Part shown: one piece after another, positions 37,112 through 46,496 of the stretch
Position numbering within the stretch: the first letter of the stretch is position 1
Layout: every line of letters begins with the position of its first letter
Assembly (NCBI GenBank): GCA_958295775.1
Contig: CATQHC010000009.1
Coordinates: 248,001 to 312,000, forward strand
Origin: Chloroflexota bacterium
Lineage (GTDB): Bacteria; Chloroflexota; UBA11872; VXOZ01
DNA length: 64,000 nt
Direction of reading: 5' to 3'
Program-made: the position numbers and the translations under genes
Notes under the pieces: model-generated
The model's database searches: none
What the model was told of the DNA's origin: nothing
What the model saw: only the letters and a program-made list of their open reading frames with translations

Positions 37112-39532
37112 TCATTGGTACTCCTCGAGGATGAAGCTGCCTTCCCACAGCGTACCGCCCCCAGCCAGAAACTGACCAGCCCTGATCGCGAAGATATCGT
37201 AGTCCGGCAGGTCAATCGCCGCAAAACAGCTCCCTCCAGAACTCCCACCATATTCATTAAGGTCGAATTCAAGTGTGTCGTGCCCTTCATTCTTGCCCTC
37301 ATCGGACAGATCGTCCAAGTTCACGGGAAATACGTGCACATAGAAACGCGCGTCATCGTCTCCCTGGCCACACCCGCCTTTGGAGAAGAGCAGCCGTTGC
37401 GTGCCGCTTTGGGTCGCGCCAAGTTGCGTACGGTCTTGGTGAAGATACACATCATATGCGGAACGAATGATCGGCGCACCCGCCTCCGTGATGAGACGAA
37501 TGCGGTAAGGCTCACTGAAATAGCTGGCCATCCAGATGTGACCCGAACTCTCTGCATTTGACTGGCCGGTCTGAAGCTGCCCGATTTGAAATGAGTCAGC
37601 CAGTTCATGTATCGCATAGCATGTCTCACCAATTCTCAATGCGTGCGCTGGGGTAAGAGGAAAGTCGAAATAGAAGCGGGTACGGTCTCTAGGCAGGCTG
37701 CTCGCATCAAGCGGGTTCACCTGCACGAAGAATTGGGTACCCTCCAAATCCGGCGGGCATGGGCCCTTTACGTACACAAGCGTTCGGTCGTCAATATACA
37801 CGTCATAGGCAGATCGGATCACCAATTCACCTTTGGCCGGCGCGACATCGCCGGGGTCAAGTCCAAACAGCCGCAGATACCAAACCGGAAGTTGATTGGT
37901 CAGGTAGAGGGGCACATAAACGTCAGGAGGATTCTCCACCAAGATGCCCTTGATTGAGTATTTCTCTCCCAATTGCTCATGGCGGATTCTGTCAAAGTTG
38001 TGATAGTTGTTGGCTCTCGCCAGCTCGACCAATGGCGTAACGGCGCCCACCGCCAATGCGCCAACCAAAAGCATGAACAGCGGTAGCCGGAAAAGCCTTC
38101 CTTTACCTACTGAATTAATTGGCGAGCCAGCAACGGTACCGACGCAGTAGTAGCAAAGCAGGAAAAGGGCCGGCATCACACCGCGCATTGCAAAGTCGTT
38201 AAAGTACCCTAACGAATACAGGGGAAGAAGTACCAATGTCGCCAGACTTGCAACAAAGTATGAGTCATGGCGCAGTTGCGGCCGCAACAAGAGGAGGAGG
38301 CTTCCCAAAATTGCAAATTCGCTCAAATAGAGAATGGCCAATGCAAACAACGCTGCCAGCGGACCGTTCTCGTGTCTCTCCCAAATCCAACTCCGCGGAA
38401 CGTCTCCAACTCCACTTGACAGGTATACAAACAGTAAGCTCGCCAGAGGTAACGCCACCAACAGATTCTGCCAGCTTAGGAAGGGGCGGATGCCCCTTTC
38501 AATTACCAAGGCAATTACAAATGGCAGTAGGCCAATCGCGACAAACGGCGACCAGAACGGCGCCACTGCCAGAACGAGACCGCTGATCCCGAGGAAACGT
38601 CCATGCCGGCGCAACTGCACGAGCAGCAAGCCGTAGAGCGCAGCCGGGATGAAGTGCTTCGGCACCCACAACAGACCGACCATATGCGAGGAAATCTGGA
38701 TGCGCAGTGAATCCAGTCCCTCCCACTCCAGATGTTGGCGCCCCAACTCTATATTCGGCCAGCCATCCAGCCTAAGGCTGAATTGCGTAACATCCCATCC
38801 TTCAAACAAGGCGATGCGCAGTGCGTCCATGCCACTGAAGAATATGAGCACCAGCGCCGCCACTAGCGTCCGCCAGCCGCGATAGCCGCGGTTGAACATG
38901 AGCAAGATGAGGGCAACACCGGACCATGTCCACAGCGGCACCGCCCAATTCAACGCCGCCAATCCGAGCAACTTGCCCAAGAGCCCTGGCACTATGTGAA
39001 AGCCCAGGTAGTGGCGCAGTACGATGGGCTGATTCACATAGTCGCGAAAGTCTTGCAGCGGTTGAGTCGGCCAGTCGCCGCGGCTCAGCTCAAGCATGAG
39101 CGCCCGGTGCTTTTCCCAGTCGGCGTTATTGAGGTCGAATATGCCCCCGCCGGACGTGGTCATTACCCAGGCAAAGGCAATGAGCAGCAACGCAACGGTT
39201 GCAGGTCTCAGCGCGGAGCGAATGGCGTCTGAGAACGCTTGCCATGTGAAGCTCGCGCTGGGCGGCGCGAGCGCCCGCCAGAGTCCCACCGCCAAGAGCA
39301 CGGCCGCCGGCACGCCAAACCACCACTCAAACCATCCCACCAGCCAGATCACCACCGGCAAGGTCAAATAGATGATCGCCAGCCGATGTGTTAGCGGTAT
39401 CTCTTCAGTGGTGACGTCGCCGGATGAAGGTGAACGCAAGATCGCTCGTGTCTTCGCGACTATCCAAGACCCGCCAGGGCTCGCACTGAATTCCTGGCCG
39501 TTTGCGGCTATACTTCGTCTACTCTGGCTCAT
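37112..39532 (-). CDS. Polytopic membrane protein, GT-C-like, with two C-terminal Cys-pair domains (paralog 2)
   Basis: 806 residues: N-terminal M-S-Q-S-R-R-S, about 12-14 hydrophobic segments to residue 555, then two homologous units of about 116-122 residues (569-684 and 685-806). The first outer loop has NADWEKHRALMLELS; LRHYLGFHIVPG, HMVGLLWVPKHFIPA and GIRPFLSWQNL are shared with paralog 1. Each C-terminal unit has I-R-S-A-Y-D-V-Y, one Cys after the second strand (GPC, GGC), a central F-x-V-x-V-x-P block and a second Cys before A-x-x-x-L (ETC, GSC). The Cys pair suggests a disulfide outside the cell. Function unknown; GT-C glycosyltransferase is inferred. Separated by 78 bases from paralog 3. 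Confidence 0.75.
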   Translation of the reverse strand: MSQSRRSIAANGQEFSASPGGSWIVAKTRAILRSPSSGDVTTEEIPLTHRLAIIYLTLPVVIWLVGWFEWWFGVPAAVLLAVGLWRALAPPSASFTWQAFSDAIRSALRPATVALLLIAFAWVMTTSGGGIFDLNNADWEKHRALMLELSRGDWPTQPLQDFRDYVNQPIVLRHYLGFHIVPGLLGKLLGLAALNWAVPLWTWSGVALILLMFNRGYRGWRTLVAALVLIFFSGMDALRIALFEGWDVTQFSLRLDGWPNIELGRQHLEWEGLDSLRIQISSHMVGLLWVPKHFIPAALYGLLLVQLRRHGRFLGISGLVLAVAPFWSPFVAIGLLPFVIALVIERGIRPFLSWQNLLVALPLASLLFVYLSSGVGDVPRSWIWERHENGPLAALFALAILYLSEFAILGSLLLLLRPQLRHDSYFVASLATLVLLPLYSLGYFNDFAMRGVMPALFLLCYYCVGTVAGSPINSVGKGRLFRLPLFMLLVGALAVGAVTPLVELARANNYHNFDRIRHEQLGEKYSIKGILVENPPDVYVPLYLTNQLPVWYLRLFGLDPGDVAPAKGELVIRSAYDVYIDDRTLVYVKGPCPPDLEGTQFFVQVNPLDASSLPRDRTRFYFDFPLTPAHALRIGETCYAIHELADSFQIGQLQTGQSNAESSGHIWMASYFSEPYRIRLITEAGAPIIRSAYDVYLHQDRTQLGATQSGTQRLLFSKGGCGQGDDDARFYVHVFPVNLDDLSDEGKNEGHDTLEFDLNEYGGSSGGSCFAAIDLPDYDIFAIRAGQFLAGGGTLWEGSFILEEYQ

Positions 39533-39624
39533 GCCGTCAAGTCTTCACTCTACCTTATACCGTGTTTTGATCCCTCGGCTACATGACCTCTGCGCACACA
39601 GGCTCACTTGAGCAATGTTCCCGG

Positions 39625-42018
39625 CTACTTCTCAAACGCATGGCTTCCCTCCCACACCCTTACGCCTCCAGCATCCATCTGCCCCGCCCTAATCTCGACT
39701 ATCTCATACTCCGGTAACTCCACCACCGCAAAGCAGGCGCCGCCGTTCATCCCGCCAAAGTCACTGAAGGTAAAGTCAATTGCGTCGTATCCAGCATTCC
39801 TACGCTCGTTTGGCAGGTCATTGAGATTGTCCGGCACCACGTGCACGTAGAACCGTCCGTCAGCGTCTCCCTGCCTGCACTCGTCTCTGGCCAAGAGCAA
39901 GTGCCTGCGGCCTGTTTGTCCCGCGCCTAACTCTCTCTCCGACTGATGAAGGTACACTTCGAAACCGGAGCGAATGATCGGCGCGCCCGCTTCAGCCAGC
40001 AGACTGCTGCGGTAGTCTTCACTAAAGTAGTTGCTCAGCCAGCTATGGCCGGTGCGCTCCGCATTGAGCTGTCCGGTCTTGATGTGGCCTATGGCATAGT
40101 CCGGCAGCTCCACTACCGCTACACACGTCTCAGCGATCCTCCAGCCGTATCCTTGAAATTCAAGGTCATAGCTAAAATGGCTCTGGCCGGTTGGGATTAA
40201 GTTAGTGTCAACCGGGACCACGTGGAGAAAGAAGCGCGTAGCGGCTTCTTCGGGTCCACACGCATCATTCACATATACCAGCCTCCGATTGTCATAGTAC
40301 ACCGCATATTCCGAGTTGATGAGGGCCTTGCCTCTTGCAGGTGGGCTTGCTACTTTGGTGGCCGCATCTCTTAGCAACCCCTGGAACCAGCCGGGGACTC
40401 GAGGCGCGACATATTGGTAATGCACGTCGGTGGCTACCCACGGAATTTGAAGTATTGAAAAGTTCGGCCCCAATTGCGCATAGCGAACCACGCCAAATTC
40501 ATGCTCGTTGTTTGCTCGCGTTAAGTCGAACACGGGAGAAACCGCGCCGATAACAAGCGCTCCCACAATGAGACCTGAAAGGACGAAGTGGCGAGAGCCA
40601 CGCTTGGACTCCCCTGAAGGCTCTCCATTGCCCAAGATGGCATGAGCGCAAAAGACACACAGCAAAATCAGCGCGGGAATCAACCCGCGTAGCACGAGGT
40701 CATTATGCAGCCCTAGGTAATAGAGCGGCAGCAACAATAGTGTAGCCAAGGAGGCAAGGAAGAATGGTTCACGCGACAGGTGGGGGCGCAGCAGAGCCAG
40801 CAAAACTGCGAGCAGCAGGAACTCCGTGAGATACAACACCGGCAGCAATCGACCGATAGTGCGCCAACTGTAGATGTCCCATAGCCACGAGCTTGGAATC
40901 TCTTCTGCGCCGGAGGACAGATATGCCGCCAATAACACCGCCAGCGGCAGCGCCACAAAGAGGTTTTGCCAACGGAGAAACGGTCGGATGCCCTTTCCGA
41001 ATACCCAAACTGCGATGAATGGTAAGAGACCAACAGCGACAAACGGCGACCAAAATAAGGCCGCCCCCGTGACAATCCCGCTCACTGCAAGGAAACGCTC
41101 GTGCTGACGCAGTTGCAACAGCAACAGCACGGAGAGCGCTCCGGGTATAAAGTGCTGCGGGACCCACATCAAGCCATACATGTGGGAGTGAAACATAATC
41201 TTGATGTCTTCGTGCAGGTTTCGCTCAAGAAGAGTTCGCCCTAACCAAAGCTGCGGCCAGCCAGCCAAATCTACGCGCAGCGTCAGCCACTCCCAGCCTT
41301 CGAAGAGCAGGACGGTCACTATGTCCATGCCGCTGAACAAGATGAACACCAAGGCGGCGGCAAGCGCTTTCCAGCCGGCAAAGCCGCGGGTGAACATGAG
41401 CAAGATGAGACTCGCGCCTCCCCACGTCCACAAAGGCACCGCCACATTCAGGGCCTGCAGCCCAAACCACCTGCCAAGCATTCCCGGTACTAGGTAGTAC
41501 CCCAGGTAGTACCGCAGCAGCGACCCAGGTTGACCGGGTTCAGTGGGAACATATGCGGAGAGGTCAGGCGTCCAATGGGGCAAGTACACCGGCCAAGGAA
41601 CCCGGCTGAGGTCGAAGAAGATTGCTCGATGTTTATACCACTCGGGGTTGTGGACATCGAATACGCCACCCGCCGCAGTCGCCAGCACCCACCCCGCCGC
41701 CGCCAGCACCAATACCATGCCTAATGGGCGAAACGACACTCGCCATGGGCCTGAAAGCGCCTTCCACAAGGATATTCCCAGCAGCACAACCGCCGGTATT
41801 CCCAACCACCACTCAAACCATCCCGCCAGCCAGATCCCAACCGGCAGCATCAGGTAAACGACAGCAAGCCGGTGCAGTACCGGGATTACGCCGGCGGTGA
41901 CCGCATTCGCTGAATGAGTACCCGAAGCACTCTGCGTACGCGACCCAGCGGCGAGTGCGCCGACGCCGGTATGTACCAAGTCGGAGAGGATAGCAACGCT
42001 GCGTCTGATTTGGGTCAT
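39625..42018 (-). CDS. Polytopic membrane protein, GT-C-like, with two C-terminal Cys-pair domains (paralog 1)
   Basis: 797 residues from the ATG at 42018, which gives M-T-Q-I-R-R-S matching the paralogs; an ATG six codons earlier is possible. About 12-14 hydrophobic segments, then two C-terminal units (about 563-677 and 678-797). Loop motif NPEWYKHRAIFFDLS replaces the Asp-Trp of the others with Glu-Trp. LLRYYLGYYLVPG, HMYGLMWVPQHFIPG and GIRPFLRWQNL are conserved. C-terminal Cys pairs are at DAC/ETC and DEC/GAC. It starts 24 bases after the ferredoxin gene in the same direction, so it may share that transcript. I do not recognise a named family for the C-terminal unit. Confidence 0.75.
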   Translation of the reverse strand: MTQIRRSVAILSDLVHTGVGALAAGSRTQSASGTHSANAVTAGVIPVLHRLAVVYLMLPVGIWLAGWFEWWLGIPAVVLLGISLWKALSGPWRVSFRPLGMVLVLAAAGWVLATAAGGVFDVHNPEWYKHRAIFFDLSRVPWPVYLPHWTPDLSAYVPTEPGQPGSLLRYYLGYYLVPGMLGRWFGLQALNVAVPLWTWGGASLILLMFTRGFAGWKALAAALVFILFSGMDIVTVLLFEGWEWLTLRVDLAGWPQLWLGRTLLERNLHEDIKIMFHSHMYGLMWVPQHFIPGALSVLLLLQLRQHERFLAVSGIVTGAALFWSPFVAVGLLPFIAVWVFGKGIRPFLRWQNLFVALPLAVLLAAYLSSGAEEIPSSWLWDIYSWRTIGRLLPVLYLTEFLLLAVLLALLRPHLSREPFFLASLATLLLLPLYYLGLHNDLVLRGLIPALILLCVFCAHAILGNGEPSGESKRGSRHFVLSGLIVGALVIGAVSPVFDLTRANNEHEFGVVRYAQLGPNFSILQIPWVATDVHYQYVAPRVPGWFQGLLRDAATKVASPPARGKALINSEYAVYYDNRRLVYVNDACGPEEAATRFFLHVVPVDTNLIPTGQSHFSYDLEFQGYGWRIAETCVAVVELPDYAIGHIKTGQLNAERTGHSWLSNYFSEDYRSSLLAEAGAPIIRSGFEVYLHQSERELGAGQTGRRHLLLARDECRQGDADGRFYVHVVPDNLNDLPNERRNAGYDAIDFTFSDFGGMNGGACFAVVELPEYEIVEIRAGQMDAGGVRVWEGSHAFEK

Positions 42019-42042
42019 GCGCGCATCGTGGTTCAATCGGAC

Positions 42043-42288
42043 CTAGGAGAACTGTGCCACGTCCACCACATTGAAGGGTACTTCACGAGGGTTTTCCGGT
42101 CCTACGTAGATGGCGTCGGTCGGGCAGTATATCTCGCACAGGAGGCACGACTGGCAATCGGCTTGATACCGGATGTAGGCTTTCTTGTTGCTATCCATGC
42201 GCAGCACGTCGAGCGGGCAGACCTTTACACAGAGATTGCAGCCGATACAGAGGTCTTCGTAAACTCTCTCAATTGCCACGCCACGCAT
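42043..42288 (-). CDS. Ferredoxin, 2[4Fe-4S] type
   Basis: 81 residues. Two cluster motifs, CIGCNLCVKVCP and CQSCLLCEIYCP, define an 8Fe-8S dicluster ferredoxin resembling the beta subunit of adenylylsulfate reductase but shorter. It probably carries electrons for the flavoprotein encoded just upstream on the same strand (163-base gap). GGGAG precedes both the ATG at 42288 and a GTG at 42279; either may start. Cytoplasmic. Confidence 0.88.
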   Translation of the reverse strand: MRGVAIERVYEDLCIGCNLCVKVCPLDVLRMDSNKKAYIRYQADCQSCLLCEIYCPTDAIYVGPENPREVPFNVVDVAQFS

Positions 42289-42451
42289 TCTCCCTTGAGC
42301 GCTATGTTGGACCAAATGTGGCGAGTCCCACCGCTGGGCAACATACAACCAATTTCAATAGCCACGAGCTTCTCGCGCGAAAATACTACCGCTTCTGGGC
42401 CCTTAGACCCGTACGCTCAGCAATCCTGCCGGAGCGACCTCGCGAGACTCA

Positions 42452-44161
42452 CTACGGGCACTGCAACGCCGTCTCTTCAAGCAATCCCAGCTTCTCAAGC
42501 CGTTCTTGCGGCACGGCCGCGTACCTGAATACCGGATCGCCTTTCGCATCAGGCTCCGCGATGATCCAGCGCAGCCACTCGCTGTCATCGCGCTGTGGGT
42601 AGTCCTCACGATAATGCCACCCGCGGCTTTCCGTGCGCAACAGCGCGGCTTCGTACATCAGCGCTGTGGTCAGGGCAGTCGACTCGACTTCAAAGCACTT
42701 TACGAGTTCATGAAAGTCCGGAGCAAAGAGGCGCGGCGCCGCCGCCTGTGCCAAAGAACGCACGTGCGCCAGTGCCTGCCGCATTCGCTCCTCTTCGCGG
42801 AATATGTTTAGGGCAGGCGGCATTGCCTGGGCCTGCAGGTGTCCGTACACTGTGTCGGGGAGAAGCCCGCCTTGACGCTCCATGGGGCGCAGGACTTCCG
42901 CGAATGCATGCGCTTTGCGGGAATCAGAGATCTCCTCCAGACCGGCATCCTGGGAAAACAGACCCGCCCCGACACCGGCAGCGTAGCCGCTGCCATTTGC
43001 CCACGCGAGATTGAGAAACGTGATGCCGCTGGAGGCGCCGACCACGTATCCGCGTGTCGCCGCGTCACCGGCAACATAGAGTCCCGGCACGCTGGACGCC
43101 ATAGTAGTATCACTTATATAGACTCCTGCTGAGCCCGAAACGGAACCGTTAAAACCCGGATGCCACTGCGTCCGATCTGCAAAGAGGCCCTGCCCACTGC
43201 GGCGGGCAAGCTCGGCGATGTACTTGAAGGCGTGCAGCCACATTTCGCGGTCCGTCGCAGGCACCGCAGTAAGATCGAGCTGAATGGGCCCGCGCCCCTC
43301 ACGTATCTCCGTGGCCATGCCCCGCGCAATCACGTGAATTGCCGGAGGCACCTTATCCGAATACTTGCCGAGAAAGGGCTCGCCATTACCGTTCAAATAC
43401 CTGCCGCCAATGGCGGCCAGAATGCACTGGCCGTGACTATCGAAGCGCGTGTTCGTCGCAATGTAGCCGTTGGCGAATTCCATGTTCATCAAGCTAGCGC
43501 CGACGTCCCATGCCAGCTTGTAGGCCTCGCCGCAGAGCATGTCGTGGCCAAAGTGCGTGCCCTTCCAGGCGCACCCTCCTGCCGCCAGCACCACCGCTTT
43601 CGCTTGGATTAAACACAGCCTGTCATCCTGACGTCGGATACCCACCGCGCCGACAACGCGTCCGTCCTCCACCAAGAGCTTCACAATCGCCGTGTGGTCG
43701 AGGATCTTCGCCTGCTTGGTACGCAACACGTGCTTGCGCATCAGCTTCATCAATTCCACACTGTCCAGGCCCAGCCGCCAAACTGTCTCGCGCGAACCCA
43801 CGTAGATGAGGCGACGGTGAAGGGAACCGTCCTCATGGCGGTCAAACGGCGCGCCCCAGCTATCCAACTCCGCAATGCGCTCGTAGTTCGCGTGCACGAG
43901 CCACTCGACCCACGCCGGGTCCAGTAGGAGTTCACTTTCGCGGCAGTGTTCGCGCACAAAGTCCGACGGGTCGTCGTCGGGCGTCAGGTGGAGCACCACG
44001 CCGCCCGCAAAGACGCTGCAGCCGGAGCCGCCGACAAAGCCCTTGTCTACCACCAACGCGCGGCTGCCCTGGCGGGTTGCCGCAATCGCGGCCCAGCAGC
44101 CTGCCAGGCCGCCCCCTATCACCAGGACGTCAGTGGAGTACACGTCATGGGGTACTTCCAT
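42452..44161 (-). CDS. FAD-dependent oxidoreductase, AprA / fumarate-reductase-like
   Basis: 569 residues. N-terminal FAD-binding Rossmann motif VLVIGGGLAGCWAA, followed by VVDKGFVGGSGCSVFAGG; the C-terminal PGLYVAGDAATRGYVVGASSG closes the FAD site. Overall it resembles the succinate dehydrogenase/fumarate reductase and adenylylsulfate reductase alpha group, but the substrate cannot be named. ATG 44161 overlaps the permease stop (TGATG) and has GAGGAA upstream; the frame extends far into the permease gene, which is a shadow. With the ferredoxin and an SsuABC-type transporter it probably oxidises or reduces an imported, possibly sulfur-containing, compound. Inference only. Confidence 0.85.
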   Translation of the reverse strand: MEVPHDVYSTDVLVIGGGLAGCWAAIAATRQGSRALVVDKGFVGGSGCSVFAGGVVLHLTPDDDPSDFVREHCRESELLLDPAWVEWLVHANYERIAELDSWGAPFDRHEDGSLHRRLIYVGSRETVWRLGLDSVELMKLMRKHVLRTKQAKILDHTAIVKLLVEDGRVVGAVGIRRQDDRLCLIQAKAVVLAAGGCAWKGTHFGHDMLCGEAYKLAWDVGASLMNMEFANGYIATNTRFDSHGQCILAAIGGRYLNGNGEPFLGKYSDKVPPAIHVIARGMATEIREGRGPIQLDLTAVPATDREMWLHAFKYIAELARRSGQGLFADRTQWHPGFNGSVSGSAGVYISDTTMASSVPGLYVAGDAATRGYVVGASSGITFLNLAWANGSGYAAGVGAGLFSQDAGLEEISDSRKAHAFAEVLRPMERQGGLLPDTVYGHLQAQAMPPALNIFREEERMRQALAHVRSLAQAAAPRLFAPDFHELVKCFEVESTALTTALMYEAALLRTESRGWHYREDYPQRDDSEWLRWIIAEPDAKGDPVFRYAAVPQERLEKLGLLEETALQCP

Positions 44162-45024
44162 CAACGTTCCTCGTGGTCCCAAGAAACATGCACACGGAGG
44201 AAGCGAATGAGCTGGTCCAAGGCATAGCCAATCACGCCAATTATGAGAATCACCGCCATCAATTCGCCGTAGTTGAAGCGGTCTCGGGTATCCAGAATGT
44301 AGTAACCCAGGCCATCGGACACACCCAGCATTTCCGCAGGCACGAGGATGACCCACGCCAAGCCCACCGCCAAGCGCAAGCCGGTGAGCATGTCGGGCAC
44401 AACCGCCGGTAGAATGACCATGCGCACGAGCTTCCATTCGTTTGCGCCCAGGGTGCGCGCCGCGCGCAGCCAACGTTGGTCCAGACTGCTTACGCCGTGG
44501 GCCGTATTGATTATCATGGGCCACACCGACGCAATGGCAATCAAGAAAATGACAGGATTGTTCCCCACGCCAAAGACAATGATTGCGATGGGCATCCATG
44601 AGAGCGGGGAGATCATGCGGGTAAACTGAAAGGCGAGGGAAGACGCGCGTTCGGCCGTGCGGTAATGACCGATGATGACGCCAATCGGCACGCCAATTGC
44701 AACCGCCAGCGCCAGGCCCAAGCCAATCCGCTCCAAGCTCGCCAAAATATGCGAGTAGATCACCCCGCTGGCAAAGAAACCCGCAAGCTCGCGAAAGGCG
44801 TTCCGCGGTTGGAAGGCCATAACGATACCGGAATCAGTTAAGAGACCGCTCGTAAGCAACTGCCAGAGCAGCAGTATGACGAGAAAGCCTAGAAGTGGGA
44901 CGCCAACACCGCGCAGGCGCGCCAACCACCGGCCCTGCAGCGGTGGGGAATCCGGGTTCGCCGTTTCAGAATTGGTCTCCGCCTCGCTGCGTACGTCCTC
45001 GGCCAGCCGGCCTCCGGTGCTCAT
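44161..45024 (-). CDS. ABC transporter permease, SsuC/TauC type
   Basis: 287 residues with six hydrophobic segments; the cytoplasmic EAA loop appears as RAARTLGANEWKLVRMVILPA. The N-terminal 40 residues are polar. Type of permease used for nitrate, taurine and alkanesulfonate uptake. ATG 45024 lies four bases after the stop of the binding-protein gene, and its own stop overlaps the flavoprotein start, so all are in one operon. A longer frame upstream overlaps the binding protein and is rejected. Confidence 0.9.
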   Translation of the reverse strand: MSTGGRLAEDVRSEAETNSETANPDSPPLQGRWLARLRGVGVPLLGFLVILLLWQLLTSGLLTDSGIVMAFQPRNAFRELAGFFASGVIYSHILASLERIGLGLALAVAIGVPIGVIIGHYRTAERASSLAFQFTRMISPLSWMPIAIIVFGVGNNPVIFLIAIASVWPMIINTAHGVSSLDQRWLRAARTLGANEWKLVRMVILPAVVPDMLTGLRLAVGLAWVILVPAEMLGVSDGLGYYILDTRDRFNYGELMAVILIIGVIGYALDQLIRFLRVHVSWDHEER

Positions 45025-45028
45025 GGCA

Positions 45029-46264
45029 TTACTCAATGCCGATGATCTCCTTGCGCTCGAACGCCTGTTCCTCAGCGACATTGAACGCGCTCGGCCCACC
45101 GGCTGCGTTGTAGGCTTCTTTGACCAACGTATACTCTACCAAATCTTCCGCAGCGTGATCGCCCGAGAGATCGCCCAAGAAGCTGGTGTCTCCCTCCACC
45201 TTCGTCTGCTTGATCTGATTCACTAGCTCGACCGTGTACGACGGATACGGCCACGGCTGGAAGCCAATACGCGACGCGCCCCACTCCGGATGATGGATGG
45301 CGTTGGTGCCCTGCGCGCCGTAGGTCTCAAGATCATACTTGCCCATGGCGCGCTCGATTACGGCTGCGCCCTGGGGCAGGAGTCCGCTGCCGTCCTTGGA
45401 GAGCAGTTGCGCCGTGCCCGGAATGTCCTGGAGCGCGCCGAGTTGCGCATTTGCAATGCTATTGAGGACTCGCTGGGCCCACTCCGGATTCTCATTGATG
45501 TACTTTTCGTTGAGCACCGCGACGCAGCAGGCGTGGTCCTTCCAAATGTCACCGGTAAACCGTATGATCTTGCCGTTCGCCAGCAACTCCCCGGCGGCGT
45601 TGAACGGCTCGGCGACGATGTAGCCGTCTATCGACCGATTACCCAGCGCCGTCGGCATATCCGGCGGCGCCATAACAAAAAGATTCACCTGATTGGCAGC
45701 CAGTTCGCGGTTGCGGTCCTGGATTACGGCTTCCAGATTGTGGTGGCGTAGCGCCATTTGCAAGACGACGTTGTGGATTGAGTACCAGAAGGGCACCGCA
45801 ATCTGCTTGCCCCCGAGGTCCTTGATGCTATCGATGCCGCCCTCTTGATGTACCGTAAGCGCTGAGCCGTTGATGTGGTCCCAGGCAACTACCTTCACGG
45901 GAAAGCCGATGCCATAGCGCATCCACACGGTCATTGGCATCAGGAAGTGCGCTACATTCACTTGGTCGGCCATGAACGCTTCCGCAAGCTGCGACCAGCC
46001 GCGGAAGAGGGCCGGCTTATCGGCATTCAAACCTTCGTCGGCAAAGTAGCCTCCCGCATATCCAAGCGTGAGCGGTGTAGAATCCGTGATCGGCAAGTAT
46101 CCGACTTTCACCGTGATGTCGGAGACTTTTGCCGGAGTGACCGGGCCTCCGCTTGCCTCCTCGGCATCGTCTCCCCCGCAGGCGGCGACGAGCGGACTGG
46201 CGACCGCACCCAGCGCAAGTGCACCTAGTCCGCTCAAGAACTGCGCGCGCGTAATCTTCTTCAT
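45029..46264 (-). CDS. ABC transporter substrate-binding lipoprotein, NMT1/SsuA-like
   Basis: 411 residues. N-terminal KKITRAQFLSGLGALALGA with lipobox LVAAC, then an NMT1/SsuA-type fold (KVGYLPITDSTPLTLGYAGG, GYIVAEPFNAAGE). These proteins bind sulfonates, nitrate or pyrimidine precursors in the periplasm or on the cell surface. Ligand is unknown; the internal DHACC motif and the redox genes downstream hint at an unusual substrate. AGGAG lies upstream of the ATG. Second gene of the operon after the ATPase. Confidence 0.9.
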   Translation of the reverse strand: MKKITRAQFLSGLGALALGAVASPLVAACGGDDAEEASGGPVTPAKVSDITVKVGYLPITDSTPLTLGYAGGYFADEGLNADKPALFRGWSQLAEAFMADQVNVAHFLMPMTVWMRYGIGFPVKVVAWDHINGSALTVHQEGGIDSIKDLGGKQIAVPFWYSIHNVVLQMALRHHNLEAVIQDRNRELAANQVNLFVMAPPDMPTALGNRSIDGYIVAEPFNAAGELLANGKIIRFTGDIWKDHACCVAVLNEKYINENPEWAQRVLNSIANAQLGALQDIPGTAQLLSKDGSGLLPQGAAVIERAMGKYDLETYGAQGTNAIHHPEWGASRIGFQPWPYPSYTVELVNQIKQTKVEGDTSFLGDLSGDHAAEDLVEYTLVKEAYNAAGGPSAFNVAEEQAFERKEIIGIE

Positions 46265-46496
46265 CGTTCAGTTTCTCCTGCTCTTCTCTATTGGCGCCGG
46301 CGGATTGACCTGAATGCAATCCATCGGCCGCTGCTACAACGCAAACTTGTGCCGCTACTCGCTCCCGTCAACCCTGCGAACACGCGCACGGCACGGCGAG
46401 AATGGGTACGGTGCTCTTACTCCCTACAGAGTTCTTGCACGACGCCTTGGTAGAGTGTTCGCGTCGGCAAGGGAATGAAATTCATTCGAGTCGCTT

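Noticed and set aside
44162-44599. N-terminal extension of the flavoprotein into the permease gene
   Set aside because: The extra residues are a frame shadow of the permease; ATG 44161 has a ribosome site and begins the FAD-binding fold.
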